Positions 41,925 to 49,838 of a DNA stretch of 52,116 bases are shown one piece after another. The translations under genes and the position numbers were made by a program. Under the pieces are notes generated by a model. It searched no databases. It was not told the origin of the DNA and was given only the letters and a program-made list of their open reading frames with translations. The stretch is taken from assembly GCA_022729575.1 (NCBI GenBank), contig DZAL01000006.1, positions 5,511 through 57,626 of the forward strand, given 5' to 3'. Every line of letters starts with the position of its first letter. Within the stretch, counting starts at the first letter, position 1. The stretch is from Thiomargarita sp. GTDB taxonomy: Bacteria > Pseudomonadota > Gammaproteobacteria > Beggiatoales > Beggiatoaceae.

Positions 41925-42983
41925 ATGAATATGAAACTAAAAACGATTACCTTCGCGCGGTGTTTTTTTCCCTGGCTATTATTAAGTGGCTGTCAACCAT
42001 CAAATCAACTTTATCAATCGGACTCACTTTATGTTTTTGGCACCCTAGTCAATGTGAGTATTTGGGGAGTACCAGAGCCTCAGGCCCGGGCGGCGGTGAA
42101 TACGGTGGCTCAAGAGTTACAACGATTACATCAAGAATGGCACGCTTGGCAACCCGGTCCCTTAACTGAATTAAATCAAGCCTTTGCTACTGGCAAAAGT
42201 AGGGAAGTCACGGCGCCTACTTTGTTATCTTTAGTGGAGCAAGCCAAATTTTTTTATAAATTAACTGACGGGTTGTTCAATCCAGCGATTGGACGTTTGA
42301 TTGAATTGTGGGGATTTCATCAAGATGAAATGCCCGTTGGGCCACCGCCAGCGGCCGCTAACATTGCTAAATTAGTCGCTTTAGCACCGACGATGGAGGA
42401 TGTTATTATTGACGGTAATCAAGTGTCTTCCAAAAATCCTGCGGTACAATTGGATTTTGGTGGCATTGGCAAAGGTTATGCCGTAGATTTAGCGATTAAC
42501 CAATTGCGGCAATTGGGCATCCAGAATGCTATCGTCAATGCGGGTGGGAATCTGAAGGTGATGGGGAAAAAAGGTAAATATCCCTGGTTAATAGGGATTC
42601 GTCATCCCAGTGGGCAAGGTGTTTTGGCGGCGGTGACGACCAATGGTGAAGAAAGTGTGATTACTTCAGGCAATTATGAACGTTATCGCGAGTATCAAGG
42701 GCAACATTATTCTCACATTCTTGATCCACGTAATGGAATGCCGGCCCAGACATTAACTTCAGTCACGGTGATTGCTTGTAGCGGTGCTTTAGCGGATGTT
42801 GCGACCACGGCACTCAGTGTGGCCGGGTTGGCCGATTGGTATCGAATTGCGAAACCAATGGGATTAAAATTGGTGATGTTGGTCGATAATCAAGGTACGG
42901 TTTATTTAAGTCCGGCTATGGCTGAGAGAGTAAAATTTGAATCCAATCAGTCGCCTACCGTGGTGCTCAGTGAGCCACTATGA
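41925..42983 (+). CDS. apbE: FAD:protein FMN transferase ApbE, lipoprotein
   Basis: A 352-residue periplasmic enzyme that uses FAD to attach FMN to Thr residues of proteins such as the Rnf and Nqr subunits. A lipobox LLLSGC gives lipid attachment at C22. Family motifs are DGLFNPAIGRLIELWGF, LDFGGIGKGYAVDLA, NAGGNLKVMG, ITSGNYERY, HILDPRNGMPA and a C-terminal VATTALSVAG that contributes to Mg binding. Length is normal. Two ATGs lie in frame (41925, 41931); either gives the same signal peptide. No flavoprotein target gene lies nearby. Confidence 0.92.
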   Translation: MNMKLKTITFARCFFPWLLLSGCQPSNQLYQSDSLYVFGTLVNVSIWGVPEPQARAAVNTVAQELQRLHQEWHAWQPGPLTELNQAFATGKSREVTAPTLLSLVEQAKFFYKLTDGLFNPAIGRLIELWGFHQDEMPVGPPPAAANIAKLVALAPTMEDVIIDGNQVSSKNPAVQLDFGGIGKGYAVDLAINQLRQLGIQNAIVNAGGNLKVMGKKGKYPWLIGIRHPSGQGVLAAVTTNGEESVITSGNYERYREYQGQHYSHILDPRNGMPAQTLTSVTVIACSGALADVATTALSVAGLADWYRIAKPMGLKLVMLVDNQGTVYLSPAMAERVKFESNQSPTVVLSEPL

Positions 42984-42986
42984 TTA

Positions 42987-43253
42987 ACTCACCTTACGCA
43001 CGGTTAACACAACTACCGCCAACTTGGTAAGGCTACTCTATGCACACCACTGCATTTCTGCTCGTTCCCCACGCTCCGCGTGGGTTGGAGTCCAAGACAT
43101 GTCTTGGACTCCACGCTCCGCGTGGGAACGAGCAGAAATGCAGTGGAGTGCGTAGAGTAGCTTGGTAAGGAGGGGGTATCCTGGCGGTGCCGGTAGTGCG
43201 TACTCCCCTCCTTACCAAGGAGGGGTTGGGGGGTGGTTGTTCGTAAGATGAGT
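42987..43253. mobile_element. Family B element interrupted by a second element
   Basis: The ends ACTCACCTTACGCA (42987-43000) and TCGTAAGATGAGT (to 43253) match the intact family B element at 25189-25322. Removing 43033-43160 and one copy of its 10-base duplication leaves about 129 bases, close to the 134 of the intact copy. The core carries ACTCCCCTCCTTACCAAGGA and GGGGTGGTTG. Confidence 0.8.
43033..43160. mobile_element. Inverted-repeat element nested in family B, with 10-base target duplication
   Basis: The left end CTACTCTATGCACACCACTG and the complementary right end (CAGTGGAGTGCGTAGAGTAG) are followed inward by ATTTCTGCTCGTTCC pairs. Direct repeats CTTGGTAAGG at 43023-43032 and 43161-43170 are the target duplication. 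The centre holds two CACGCTCCGCGTGGG copies separated by a GAGTCCAAGACATGTCTTGG palindrome, itself probably another insertion. Confidence 0.85.
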
Positions 43254-43361
43254 GATTCGCTGGCGCTCACTCCAACCTACAACTATTTATGGTACCGAGC
43301 ATTATACTAAAAATGGTGCGTGGGACACACTCTACAGAGGCTATCAGATAAGGGTCAGTAA

Positions 43362-43733
43362 TTAAAATTGCCCGGTACGCAACATCACTAAAGTACATCC
43401 TCGTACCACTTCAATGCCTTGTGCCAGTGCTTTCTCTTCCAAAATACTGTTTTCGGCACCTGGATTCATAATAATCCGTTTTGGCTTTATTGAAAGAATC
43501 TGCTCCAGTAACTCGCTGGATTTCTCCTCTCCTACATACAGGGTCAAAGTGTCAATGGAATCAGGCAGATCAGTTAATTGTTTAAAACAGCGTTGCCCAT
43601 GTATTTCTGCGCAAATGGGATGAATCGGGAATACTTGATGGTCGTTATTGAGTAATGCTTGGACCGCTTTGTTGGAATAACGGTCATCTTTGGGAGAGGC
43701 CCCTAAAACCGCAACTTTTTCAGTTTTATTCAT
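43362..43733 (-). CDS. CoA-binding domain protein (YccU-like)
   Basis: A 123-residue protein with the Rossmann-type CoA_binding_2 fold. It starts KVAVLGASPKDDRYSNKAVQ with the glycine-containing nucleotide loop and ends with IIMNPGAEN and GIEVVRGCTLVML, as in the YccU family. Such proteins bind coenzyme A; the physiological role is not known. The length matches the family. The ATG at 43733 has TAACAGGAA upstream. It stands alone between repeats and an AT-rich gap. Confidence 0.87.
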   Translation of the reverse strand: MNKTEKVAVLGASPKDDRYSNKAVQALLNNDHQVFPIHPICAEIHGQRCFKQLTDLPDSIDTLTLYVGEEKSSELLEQILSIKPKRIIMNPGAENSILEEKALAQGIEVVRGCTLVMLRTGQF

Positions 43734-43740
43734 AAAGTGA

Positions 43741-44141
43741 TAATTTCCTGTTAAAGTGAGTGGTAAATTTTTATTATATTATCAATTAATTTTATATGTA
43801 ATTTGAGATATAATAACAAATAATATATTGAAGGATTGGTAAATTAAAAATTGCCAATAGGGTTTACGCAACAATTTGTATAATTATTTGATTTTACAGA
43901 ATTTTAACCTAACCATCATTATATAGGGGGAATGACTCCATCCCCGAGTTCGGAGGGTTATGCTGGGATGAACGTTGGGTGTGGCGTAAGTCCTGGCCAA
44001 TTTTCACAGAGTGGCAAGCCTTCAGTTTGCCTAGGTCAATTTATTTACCTTCTTCCATTTTATCTAATCATCCTGTAAAATGAATAGTTTTCATTACTTC
44101 AAGTAAGATTAATCACTCAGACTGTAAATATAAAGAGCAAC
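43741..44141. other. AT-rich gap and structured leader-like stretch upstream of rpsP
   Basis: No gene is seen. 43741-43920 is strongly AT-rich, a likely promoter area. 43926-44035 is GC-richer and self-complementary: GGGGGAATGACTCCATCCCC folds at 43926-43945 and GGCAAGCCTTCAGTTTGCC at 44013-44031. It could be the leader of the rpsP operon or a small RNA. It does not match tRNA, tmRNA, SRP RNA or a riboswitch that I recognise. Confidence 0.4.
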
Positions 44142-44456
44142 ATGGTTACTATTCGTTTAAGTCGTGCCGGGACCAAAAAACGTCCCTTTTATCATATTAT
44201 AGTTACTGATTCTCGTAATCGTCGAGATGGCCGTTATCTTGAGAGATTAGGCTTTTTTAATCCTATTGCCTCTGGCAAAGATGAGCCTATACGGATGAAT
44301 TATGCCCGTATTCAATATTGGCTCCACACAGGGGCGTTACCATCAGATCGGATAGCACAACTTCTGAAGAAGTATCCACAAAAAACGTCTGATACTTCTT
44401 CTGTGGTTATCCCTCTTGTGGATACCCCCGCAGAAATCGCCGGCGTAGCCGCTTAA
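44142..44456 (+). CDS. rpsP: 30S ribosomal protein S16
   Basis: A 104-residue small-subunit protein needed for 30S assembly. The N-terminus [21 protein letters not shown] and the following [19 protein letters not shown] are near-invariant in the family. The C-terminus is longer than the 82 residues of E. coli S16, adding a Ser/Thr/Ala-rich tail. It is the first gene of the conserved rpsP-rimM-trmD-rplS operon, 33 bases before rimM. Confidence 0.97.
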   Translation: MVTIRLSRAGTKKRPFYHIIVTDSRNRRDGRYLERLGFFNPIASGKDEPIRMNYARIQYWLHTGALPSDRIAQLLKKYPQKTSDTSSVVIPLVDTPAEIAGVAA

Positions 44457-44489
44457 TCACCTACCTTTGCCATTTAAATATTGCCAATT

Positions 44490-44996
44490 ATGTCGCAGTC
44501 AACACGGGTAACTTTAGGAAAAATCATCGGATTGTATGGCCTACATGGATGGGTGAAAGTTTATTCTTATACTGACCCTATCGCCAATATTTTGAACTAT
44601 TCCCCTTGGCAACTGTATCATCATGGACAATGGCAAACGGTGACCATAGCAGAGGGCAAATTAAACGGCAAACGGGTAATTGCTCACTTAGAATCCGGCC
44701 AGGACCGTGACCAAGCGGCGCAGTTATTAGGCGCGGAAATTGCCGTCTATCGTGAGCAATTGCCACCGCTTGCCCCAGGTGAGTATTATTGGCTCGATTT
44801 GATTGGCTTTACAGTTATAAATACCAAGGGAATTATTTTCGGTAAAGTACACCATTTATTGGAAACCGGAGCTAATGATGTATTTGTAGTGACAGGTGAG
44901 CGAGAGCGATTAATTCCATTTTTATGGGAACAAGTCGTCATAACCATAGATTTTCCTAGCCAATTGATCACAGTGGATTGGGAAGAGGATTTTTAA
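44490..44996 (+). CDS. rimM: 16S rRNA processing protein RimM
   Basis: A 168-residue factor for maturation of the 30S head, which binds S19. The N-terminal domain has VTLGKIIGLYGLHGWVKVYSYTD, and the C-terminal PRC-barrel begins at about 95 (EYYWLDLIGF) and ends in LIPFLWEQVV...ITVDWEEDF. I start it at the ATG at 44490 (MSQSTRVTLG); a TTG at 44481 is in frame. No strong ribosome site. It sits in standard order between rpsP and trmD. Confidence 0.95.
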   Translation: MSQSTRVTLGKIIGLYGLHGWVKVYSYTDPIANILNYSPWQLYHHGQWQTVTIAEGKLNGKRVIAHLESGQDRDQAAQLLGAEIAVYREQLPPLAPGEYYWLDLIGFTVINTKGIIFGKVHHLLETGANDVFVVTGERERLIPFLWEQVVITIDFPSQLITVDWEEDF

Positions 44997-45016
44997 AATC
45001 GAATTTAACTTAACTC

Positions 45017-45805
45017 ATGCACATTGGCGTTGTCACTCTCTTTCCTGAAATGTTTGAAGCACTGTATTGCGGCGGAATCACCGCCCGTGCTTTAGATAAG
45101 GGCCTCTTAACTTTAGACCTCTGGAATCCGCGCGATTTTACCGATAATAAGCATCGTCAAATCGACGATAGACCTTATGGTGGTGGTCCGGGCATGATCA
45201 TGCAAGTGCGTCCATTACGCGCTACCATTCAAGCGGCCCGTACTGCGTTGGCTGCCGAGGCCCGAGTCGTTTATTTATCGCCCCAAGGTCGTCGCTTAGA
45301 TCAAGCGGGAGTCCAACAACTACTCAGTTATGAACGATTCGTACTCGTCGCCGGCCGCTATGAAGGCATCGATGAACGCATTATTGAACAAGACATTGAT
45401 GAAGAATGGTCCATCGGCGACTATGTGTTAAGTGGGGGAGAATTAGCCGCGATGGTGATTATCGATGCCTTGATACGATGGCTGCCAGACGCTTTAGGCG
45501 ACGAGCAATCGGCACCCGAAGACTCGTTTTACCGCGGTTTACTCGACCATCCTCATTACACTCGTCCCGAAGACCTTGACGGTGTACGAGTGCCCGCCGT
45601 GTTATTATCCGGCAACCATGCCCAAGTAGCCCGTTGGCGACAGCAACAAGCCTTGGGGCGGACTTGGCAAAAACGCCCAGATTTACTCGCTAAACTAACC
45701 TTAACTAGGGAACAACAAGCCCTGTTAACTGAATTTATTAACGAACAAGAGAAATATAAGGAGAACTTAAATGACACATCCTCTGATTGCCGCCTGGGAA
45801 ACTGA
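45017..45805 (+). CDS. trmD: tRNA (guanine-N1-)-methyltransferase TrmD
   Basis: A 262-residue enzyme that methylates G37 of tRNAs, preventing frameshifts. It begins [16 protein letters not shown] and has [41 protein letters not shown] and [15 protein letters not shown], which form the trefoil-knot S-adenosylmethionine site, then the C-terminal [10 protein letters not shown]. The last 12 codons overlap the rplS start by 35 bases in another frame, so the extreme C-terminus ([11 protein letters not shown]) is set by rplS codons. Confidence 0.97.
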   Translation: MHIGVVTLFPEMFEALYCGGITARALDKGLLTLDLWNPRDFTDNKHRQIDDRPYGGGPGMIMQVRPLRATIQAARTALAAEARVVYLSPQGRRLDQAGVQQLLSYERFVLVAGRYEGIDERIIEQDIDEEWSIGDYVLSGGELAAMVIIDALIRWLPDALGDEQSAPEDSFYRGLLDHPHYTRPEDLDGVRVPAVLLSGNHAQVARWRQQQALGRTWQKRPDLLAKLTLTREQQALLTEFINEQEKYKENLNDTSSDCRLGN

Positions 45806-46151
45806 CCAGATAGCAAAAAAAACCTTACCGGCGTTCAACTCTGGTGATACCGTAGTCGTTCAATTTAAAGTTAAAGAAGGTGATCGTGAACGTTTACAAG
45901 CCTTTGAAGGTCTGGTGATTGCCAAACGTAATCGCGGTTATAATTCCTCCTTTACCGTCCGTAAAATTTCTCATGGCGAAGGTGTAGAGCGGGTTTTTCA
46001 AGTTTATAGTCCATTGGTCGACAGTGTTGAAATTAAACGCTGTGGGAAAGTCCGACGGGCCAAATTATACTACATGCGTAACTTGCGTGGTAAAGCCGCC
46101 CGGATTCAGGAAAAGATTAGCACCAAGAAAAAAGATAAAGCCTCATCATAA
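45771..46151 (+). CDS. rplS: 50S ribosomal protein L19
   Basis: A 126-residue protein at the 30S-50S interface. It has the typical [53 protein letters not shown] and [20 protein letters not shown] strong ribosome site AAGGAG (45758-45763) lies 7 bases before the ATG, inside trmD. It is the last gene of the operon. A lysine-rich tail ([10 protein letters not shown]) ends it. Confidence 0.97.
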   Translation: MTHPLIAAWETDQIAKKTLPAFNSGDTVVVQFKVKEGDRERLQAFEGLVIAKRNRGYNSSFTVRKISHGEGVERVFQVYSPLVDSVEIKRCGKVRRAKLYYMRNLRGKAARIQEKISTKKKDKASS

Positions 46152-46247
46152 CCGTCTTCCCAAACAGTTTGCGGATTTCACAGCACCGCTTTGGAATCTT
46201 GGTCATGAGTGGTAGAAAATTTGATTCATCTAAAAAATCAATAACTA

Positions 46248-46364
46248 ATTCACATTACGCACCACCCCCCCAACCCCTCCTTAGTAAGGAGGGGAGTTTT
46301 TCCTGCCAACTCGGTTGGCGCATACTCCCCTCCTTAGCAAGAATTAAAAGTACGTAAGGTGAAT
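46248..46364. mobile_element. Family B element, shorter copy
   Basis: The ends ATTCACATTACGCA (46248-46261) and TACGTAAGGTGAAT (46351-46364) are diverged family B terminal repeats. The core has CCCCAACCCCTCCTTAGTAA / AGTATGCGCC and CTCCCCTCCTTAGCAAG. It is 117 bases, between rplS and yajQ, where nothing else is coded. Confidence 0.75.
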
Positions 46365-46536
46365 AGATAATAAACTAATCAAATAATTTAGAATGGGATT
46401 AACACCAAACTCGTGAACACACCGCCACCCCTAGCATTCCAAAAGGGAAATGGTTTGCTAGAAATTAACGAAATTGGGGGAGAAGAAATGGGTGCGTAAG
46501 TCCAACCTCATAGAGAGTAATTAAAGGAAATGATCC

Positions 46537-47022
46537 ATGCCCTCATTTGACATCGTGTCCGAAGTCAATTCACACGAATTAACTAATGCGATTGACCAAG
46601 CTAATCGAGAAGTCATTGCCCGCTTTGATTTTAAAGATTCGGAGGCACAACTGGAATTTAACAACCAAGACACCATCACATTGCAAGCGCAAAGTGAATT
46701 TCAAATCAATCAGATGATAGACATCTTCCACAAAAAACTAGCGAAACGAGGTATTGACTTGTTAGCGTTAGAACAAGGTACGGTAGAGACTCAAAATCGG
46801 CGGGCCCGATTGACGATTACCGTGAAACAAGGTATTAACCAGGAGGTCGGTAAAAAAATGATAAAATTTATCAAAGACGCTAAACTCAAAGTACAAGCCT
46901 CAATTCAAGGTGACCAAATACGGGTCACCGGCAAAAAACGAGATGACTTGCAACAAGCCATCGCCTTATTGCGTGGTCAAAATTTCGATTTACCCTTACA
47001 ATTCAATAATTTTCGCGATTAA
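46537..47022 (+). CDS. YajQ-family nucleotide-binding protein
   Basis: A 161-residue protein of the UPF0234/YajQ family, two RNP-like folds that bind nucleotides; a homologue in Xanthomonas binds cyclic di-GMP. The N-terminus MPSFDIVSEVNSHELTNAIDQANRE and RFDFK are nearly invariant, as are the middle RRARLTITVKQGI and the end VTGKKRDDLQQAI...LPLQFNNFRD. AAGGAAA stands before the ATG. Length is normal. It is followed by the DsbC-like gene 22 bases downstream. Confidence 0.95.
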   Translation: MPSFDIVSEVNSHELTNAIDQANREVIARFDFKDSEAQLEFNNQDTITLQAQSEFQINQMIDIFHKKLAKRGIDLLALEQGTVETQNRRARLTITVKQGINQEVGKKMIKFIKDAKLKVQASIQGDQIRVTGKKRDDLQQAIALLRGQNFDLPLQFNNFRD

Positions 47023-47044
47023 TTCACCTTCAGAGGAACTATCT

Positions 47045-48148
47045 ATGCGTATCTTACTACTTACCCTGCTATTAACTATGGGCATTTTAATTTATGCCAC
47101 GGAGTTGCCCACCGCTCCTCCCACGCCGCCACCGACTAAAGATGGGGCCACGACTACTGTATCTCCCCCCGGTTCTAACCAGGCAGCACCAGCAACCACT
47201 ACGGAAAAAGCGATTAAGGAGGTACCTACGACTCCTACTCCTGCGGTAAATGAAGATAAAGATGAAGATAACAGCGCCTCTACGACGACGACTGCTACGG
47301 TTGCACCCAAAATAGATCCCAACAATGCCAAAGAAAAGATTTTAAGCAGTATCAGTAAAATGACTCCTAAAGAAGTGGCGGAATTGATGAATTTCGTTAC
47401 CGCCATGGAAGAAGACGTGTCTAACACGCCCGTATCTGAAGATGCCTTGCAAACAGTGCCGACCAGTGTGAAAGAGACTTTAAAACGGATTGTCAAAGCG
47501 GATCCGAATAAAATCTCTATCGTCAATGCGCCCATTCATGGCCTCTTTGAAGCCACGATCGAAACCGAAGTAATTTATGTCAGTGCCGATGGTCACTATA
47601 TAGTTATGGGAGACATTCGAGATGCTGACACCGGTCGCAATTTGACTGAGGATAAACGGGACAGTATACGTAAAGTAGCAATTGAAGCAGTGAAAGAAAG
47701 TGATATGGTAGTATTTGCGCCAACGACTGAAGTAAAAGGCACTCTTAATGTGTTTACCGATGTCGATTGCGGCTACTGCGCCAAATTTCACCAAGAGGCG
47801 ATGAAAAAATTAAATGAAGCCGGTATCAAAGTGCGTTACTTAGCATTTCCTCGGGCGGGCAACAATTCCGAGACTTATCACAAAATGGTTTCGGTCTGGT
47901 GCGCTAAAGATAGACAAACTGCGATGACCGATACCAAAGCCGGCCGAGCAGTAACTCCGGCCACTTGTGATAATCCTATCGCCAAACAATACGATTTGGG
48001 TAAAAAGATTGGCGTGACTGGCACCCCGGCGTTAGTGCTTTCCTCTGGAGAATTAATTCCAGGATTTGTCCCCCCGGAACGATTAATTCCTTATATCCTT
48101 GGTAAATCGACTTCGGTATTTGGTCGTAGCGGCAGTGCTCGGCCTTAA
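47045..48148 (+). CDS. DsbC-like thiol:disulfide interchange protein with long Pro/Thr-rich linker
   Basis: A 367-residue periplasmic protein. A signal peptide (about 1-19) is followed by a low-complexity region (about 20-100) rich in Pro, Thr, Ala and Asp/Glu. A DsbC-type dimerisation domain follows (about 180-222, ATIETEVIYVSADGHYIVMGD). The thioredoxin fold has the active site CGYC in FTDVDCGYCAKFH and the cis-Pro loop GVTGTPALV. Typical DsbC is about 240 residues, so the linker is extra. It should isomerise disulfides of exported proteins such as LptD or the multihaem cytochromes. The ATG at 47045 follows AGAGGAA; the longer frame from 46910 lies in yajQ. Confidence 0.9.
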   Translation: MRILLLTLLLTMGILIYATELPTAPPTPPPTKDGATTTVSPPGSNQAAPATTTEKAIKEVPTTPTPAVNEDKDEDNSASTTTTATVAPKIDPNNAKEKILSSISKMTPKEVAELMNFVTAMEEDVSNTPVSEDALQTVPTSVKETLKRIVKADPNKISIVNAPIHGLFEATIETEVIYVSADGHYIVMGDIRDADTGRNLTEDKRDSIRKVAIEAVKESDMVVFAPTTEVKGTLNVFTDVDCGYCAKFHQEAMKKLNEAGIKVRYLAFPRAGNNSETYHKMVSVWCAKDRQTAMTDTKAGRAVTPATCDNPIAKQYDLGKKIGVTGTPALVLSSGELIPGFVPPERLIPYILGKSTSVFGRSGSARP

Positions 48149-48154
48149 TTTTTT

Positions 48155-48417
48155 AACTCAACCACCCCCAACCCCTCCTTGGTAAGGAGGGGAGTTTCAA
48201 CCACCTCCAGCCCTTCCTTGGTAAGGAGGGGAGTTTCAACCAGCCCTTATCTCGTTCCCACGCGCCAGCGTGAGAATGCCGTGAGCAACGCGCCAGCGTT
48301 GCGGGAAAGGGACGCTGGCGCGTCCCGACGGCATTCCCACGCTGGCGCGTGGGAACGAGAAGAAACCTACTGGTGTGCATAGAGTAGCTTATCAAGGAGG
48401 GGTTGGGGGGTGGTTAT
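48155..48417. repeat. Cluster of AAGGAGGGG and CGTTCCCACGCGCCAGCG hairpin repeats
   Basis: A direct duplication of CTTGGTAAGGAGGGGAGTTT occurs at 48177-48196 and 48218-48237. Next come several inverted CTCGTTCCCACGCGCCAGCG and GCGTCCCGACGGCATTCCCA segments (48252-48360) that fold together. Then TGTGCATAGAGTAG, the right end of the element seen at 43033-43160, is followed by AAGGAGGGGTTGGGGGGTGG. It is built of several nested families. No gene. Confidence 0.75.
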
Positions 48418-48509
48418 GAATTATGGTAGCCTCGGCCAACTAAATTCCGGGCGTAAATCCTGCTACTGCAACTCCGCCGGCACCAAACCAATCATTGAGA
48501 CCCAATCTT

Positions 48510-49139
48510 ATGTCAATCACCGATAACCATACTATTACCTCTGAATTTACCTCTGAACAATGGAAAGCAGAAGGTGAAGCTCGATTGTTGATTCGTGCTT
48601 TAGAAAGAAAATTTGGTACACTGGATGAAGATACCAAGACCTTCATTTATCGTTTAGATACCGACACGTTATTGGATTGTGTGGAACGAGTGGGAAGCGC
48701 ACCATCAATCACCGCAGTCTTATCTCCCCAGACGCAGTCGATCGTGGAGAGGACTGAAATCGAAGAGGACATAGCCACGGTCGTTGATGACAACTATCCC
48801 GCCGTGGTGAGAACCAAAAAAGGATTAGCGCTGGCCGGGACTCGGTTAATGCTGTATGACCTCATGGACTATCGGCGCCAAAATTGGTCAACAGATCGCA
48901 TTCAGCAATGGTTTCGCTTGACTGATCAACAAGTACGAGATAGTTTTGAATTTCTCTCCAAATATCAATTTGAAGTAGAAACGGAGTATCGACAAGTATT
49001 AAACTATGCGGAAGAGAAACGTCTATATTGGCGCGAGCAGCCACGAAATTTAGTGGGGACCGCAACGGTCCGTAAATCAGGCCGTACAGATTTTTGGGCC
49101 ACTTTACGTAACAAACAGCTCGAACGAGCCGCCGAATGA
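48510..49139 (+). CDS. DUF4351-like/DUF433 fusion protein, probable antitoxin
   Basis: A 209-residue protein. The N-terminal part (about 15-65: EQWKAEGEARLLIRALERKFGTLDEDTKTFI) resembles the DUF4351 helical motif common at the end of Rpn-family proteins. The C-terminal part (about 100-175: RTKKGLALAGTRLMLYDLMDY...STDRIQQWFRLTDQQVRDSFEFLSK) is a DUF433 domain, a winged-helix-type module found as antitoxin beside PIN-like toxins. The start is the ATG at 48510; a TTG at 48495 is in frame. It ends one base before the next ATG, so the two genes are coupled. It likely neutralises the neighbouring protein and may bind its own promoter. Confidence 0.78.
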   Translation: MSITDNHTITSEFTSEQWKAEGEARLLIRALERKFGTLDEDTKTFIYRLDTDTLLDCVERVGSAPSITAVLSPQTQSIVERTEIEEDIATVVDDNYPAVVRTKKGLALAGTRLMLYDLMDYRRQNWSTDRIQQWFRLTDQQVRDSFEFLSKYQFEVETEYRQVLNYAEEKRLYWREQPRNLVGTATVRKSGRTDFWATLRNKQLERAAE

Positions 49140-49140
49140 T

Positions 49141-49539
49141 ATGATAAAAATTCTAGTTGACCGTAATATGGAAGGTCCTGCCTCCATTTTGTGGGGAATG
49201 TTAGGCTTTGAAGGATGGCTCTCGTTTTTTCCCTTGCGCTTACAATCTCTCATCGAAATGGGCTTACCAGAAAATAGCACGGACCAGGCCGTATGGAATT
49301 TGGCCCAAACCCAAGAAATGATATTACTCACTGGCAACCGTAGTTTAGAACCTGGTGACACCTTAGAAAGAATCATTCGTCAACATAATACGCCCTCGGC
49401 TTTCCCAGTGTTGAGCATTACACAGTCAGAGTTAATCACATACGACCGCCATTATCAAGAATGGTGTTTAGACCGACTATTGGAGATAGTGGAAAATTTG
49501 GAAAGTTACAAAGGAGGTGGCAGGATTTTTTTACCGTGA
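49141..49539 (+). CDS. DUF5615-like PIN-related toxin
   Basis: A 132-residue protein starting MIKILVDRNMEGPASILWG, with MILLTGNRSLEPGDTLERII later. This is the pattern of DUF5615/Mut7-C-related PIN-like proteins, with an Asp at residue 7 and an N-R/S motif as likely active-site parts. Such proteins are usually paired with DUF433 antitoxins, as here (one-base gap). Predicted to be an RNase toxin by family context only. The frame is complete and ends before an AGAGGGAGAGG-type repeat. Confidence 0.75.
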   Translation: MIKILVDRNMEGPASILWGMLGFEGWLSFFPLRLQSLIEMGLPENSTDQAVWNLAQTQEMILLTGNRSLEPGDTLERIIRQHNTPSAFPVLSITQSELITYDRHYQEWCLDRLLEIVENLESYKGGGRIFLP

Positions 49540-49616
49540 AGCGAATCCCGCTACCTCTGGAAATAGGCTATACCAGCAAAATATTTGGTAGTCCGGCACC
49601 AGGGAGGAAGCATAAA

Positions 49617-49805
49617 TTTTCTCGTATGTACTTTCGCCCCTCTCCCTCTGGGAGGCCGCAATGCCATTAAGTTAGAAACCTTGAAGGTCTAAAACCAGAC
49701 CTTCAAGGTTAAAACCTGACCGGGGGGGATTCCTTAACTTAATGGCAGTGCTGGGAGGCCGGGGGTGAGGGCAAATATCGTAGAATTTCTGCTTCAGTAC
49801 TTATA
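49617..49805. repeat. CCCTCTCCCTCTGGGAG / TTTCTGCTTCAGTACTTA repeat, interrupted
   Basis: The host repeat CGCCCCTCTCCCTCTGGGAG is split at 49657 by a family C element and resumes GGGAGGCCGGGGGTGAGGGC, then AGAATTTCTGCTTCAGTACT, TATAT. It ends 34 bases before the TPR gene. Related copies are at 31565-31624 and 41022-41356. Confidence 0.7.
49658..49751. mobile_element. Family C element with 9-base target duplication
   Basis: The ends GCAATGCCATTAAGTTA and (complement) GCACTGCCATTAAGTTA differ by one base. Direct repeats TGGGAGGCC at 49649-49657 and 49752-49760 flank it. The 94-base element carries an AACCTTGAAGGTCT / AGACCTTCAAGGTT hairpin. It is the clearest single insertion in the window. 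Confidence 0.9.
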
Positions 49806-49838
49806 TCACACGCCTACCACAGTTAGAATCATCGTACC

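Noticed and set aside
43013..43270. Short minus-strand frames
   Set aside because: They lie wholly in nested inverted-repeat elements and show only repeat-derived residues.
43921..44035. tRNA or SRP RNA gene
   Set aside because: No T-loop, anticodon stem or SRP tetraloop pattern could be found.
46910..47044. Longer start for the DsbC-like protein
   Set aside because: It overlaps the conserved yajQ end in another frame, while the ATG at 47045 has a good ribosome site and a signal peptide.
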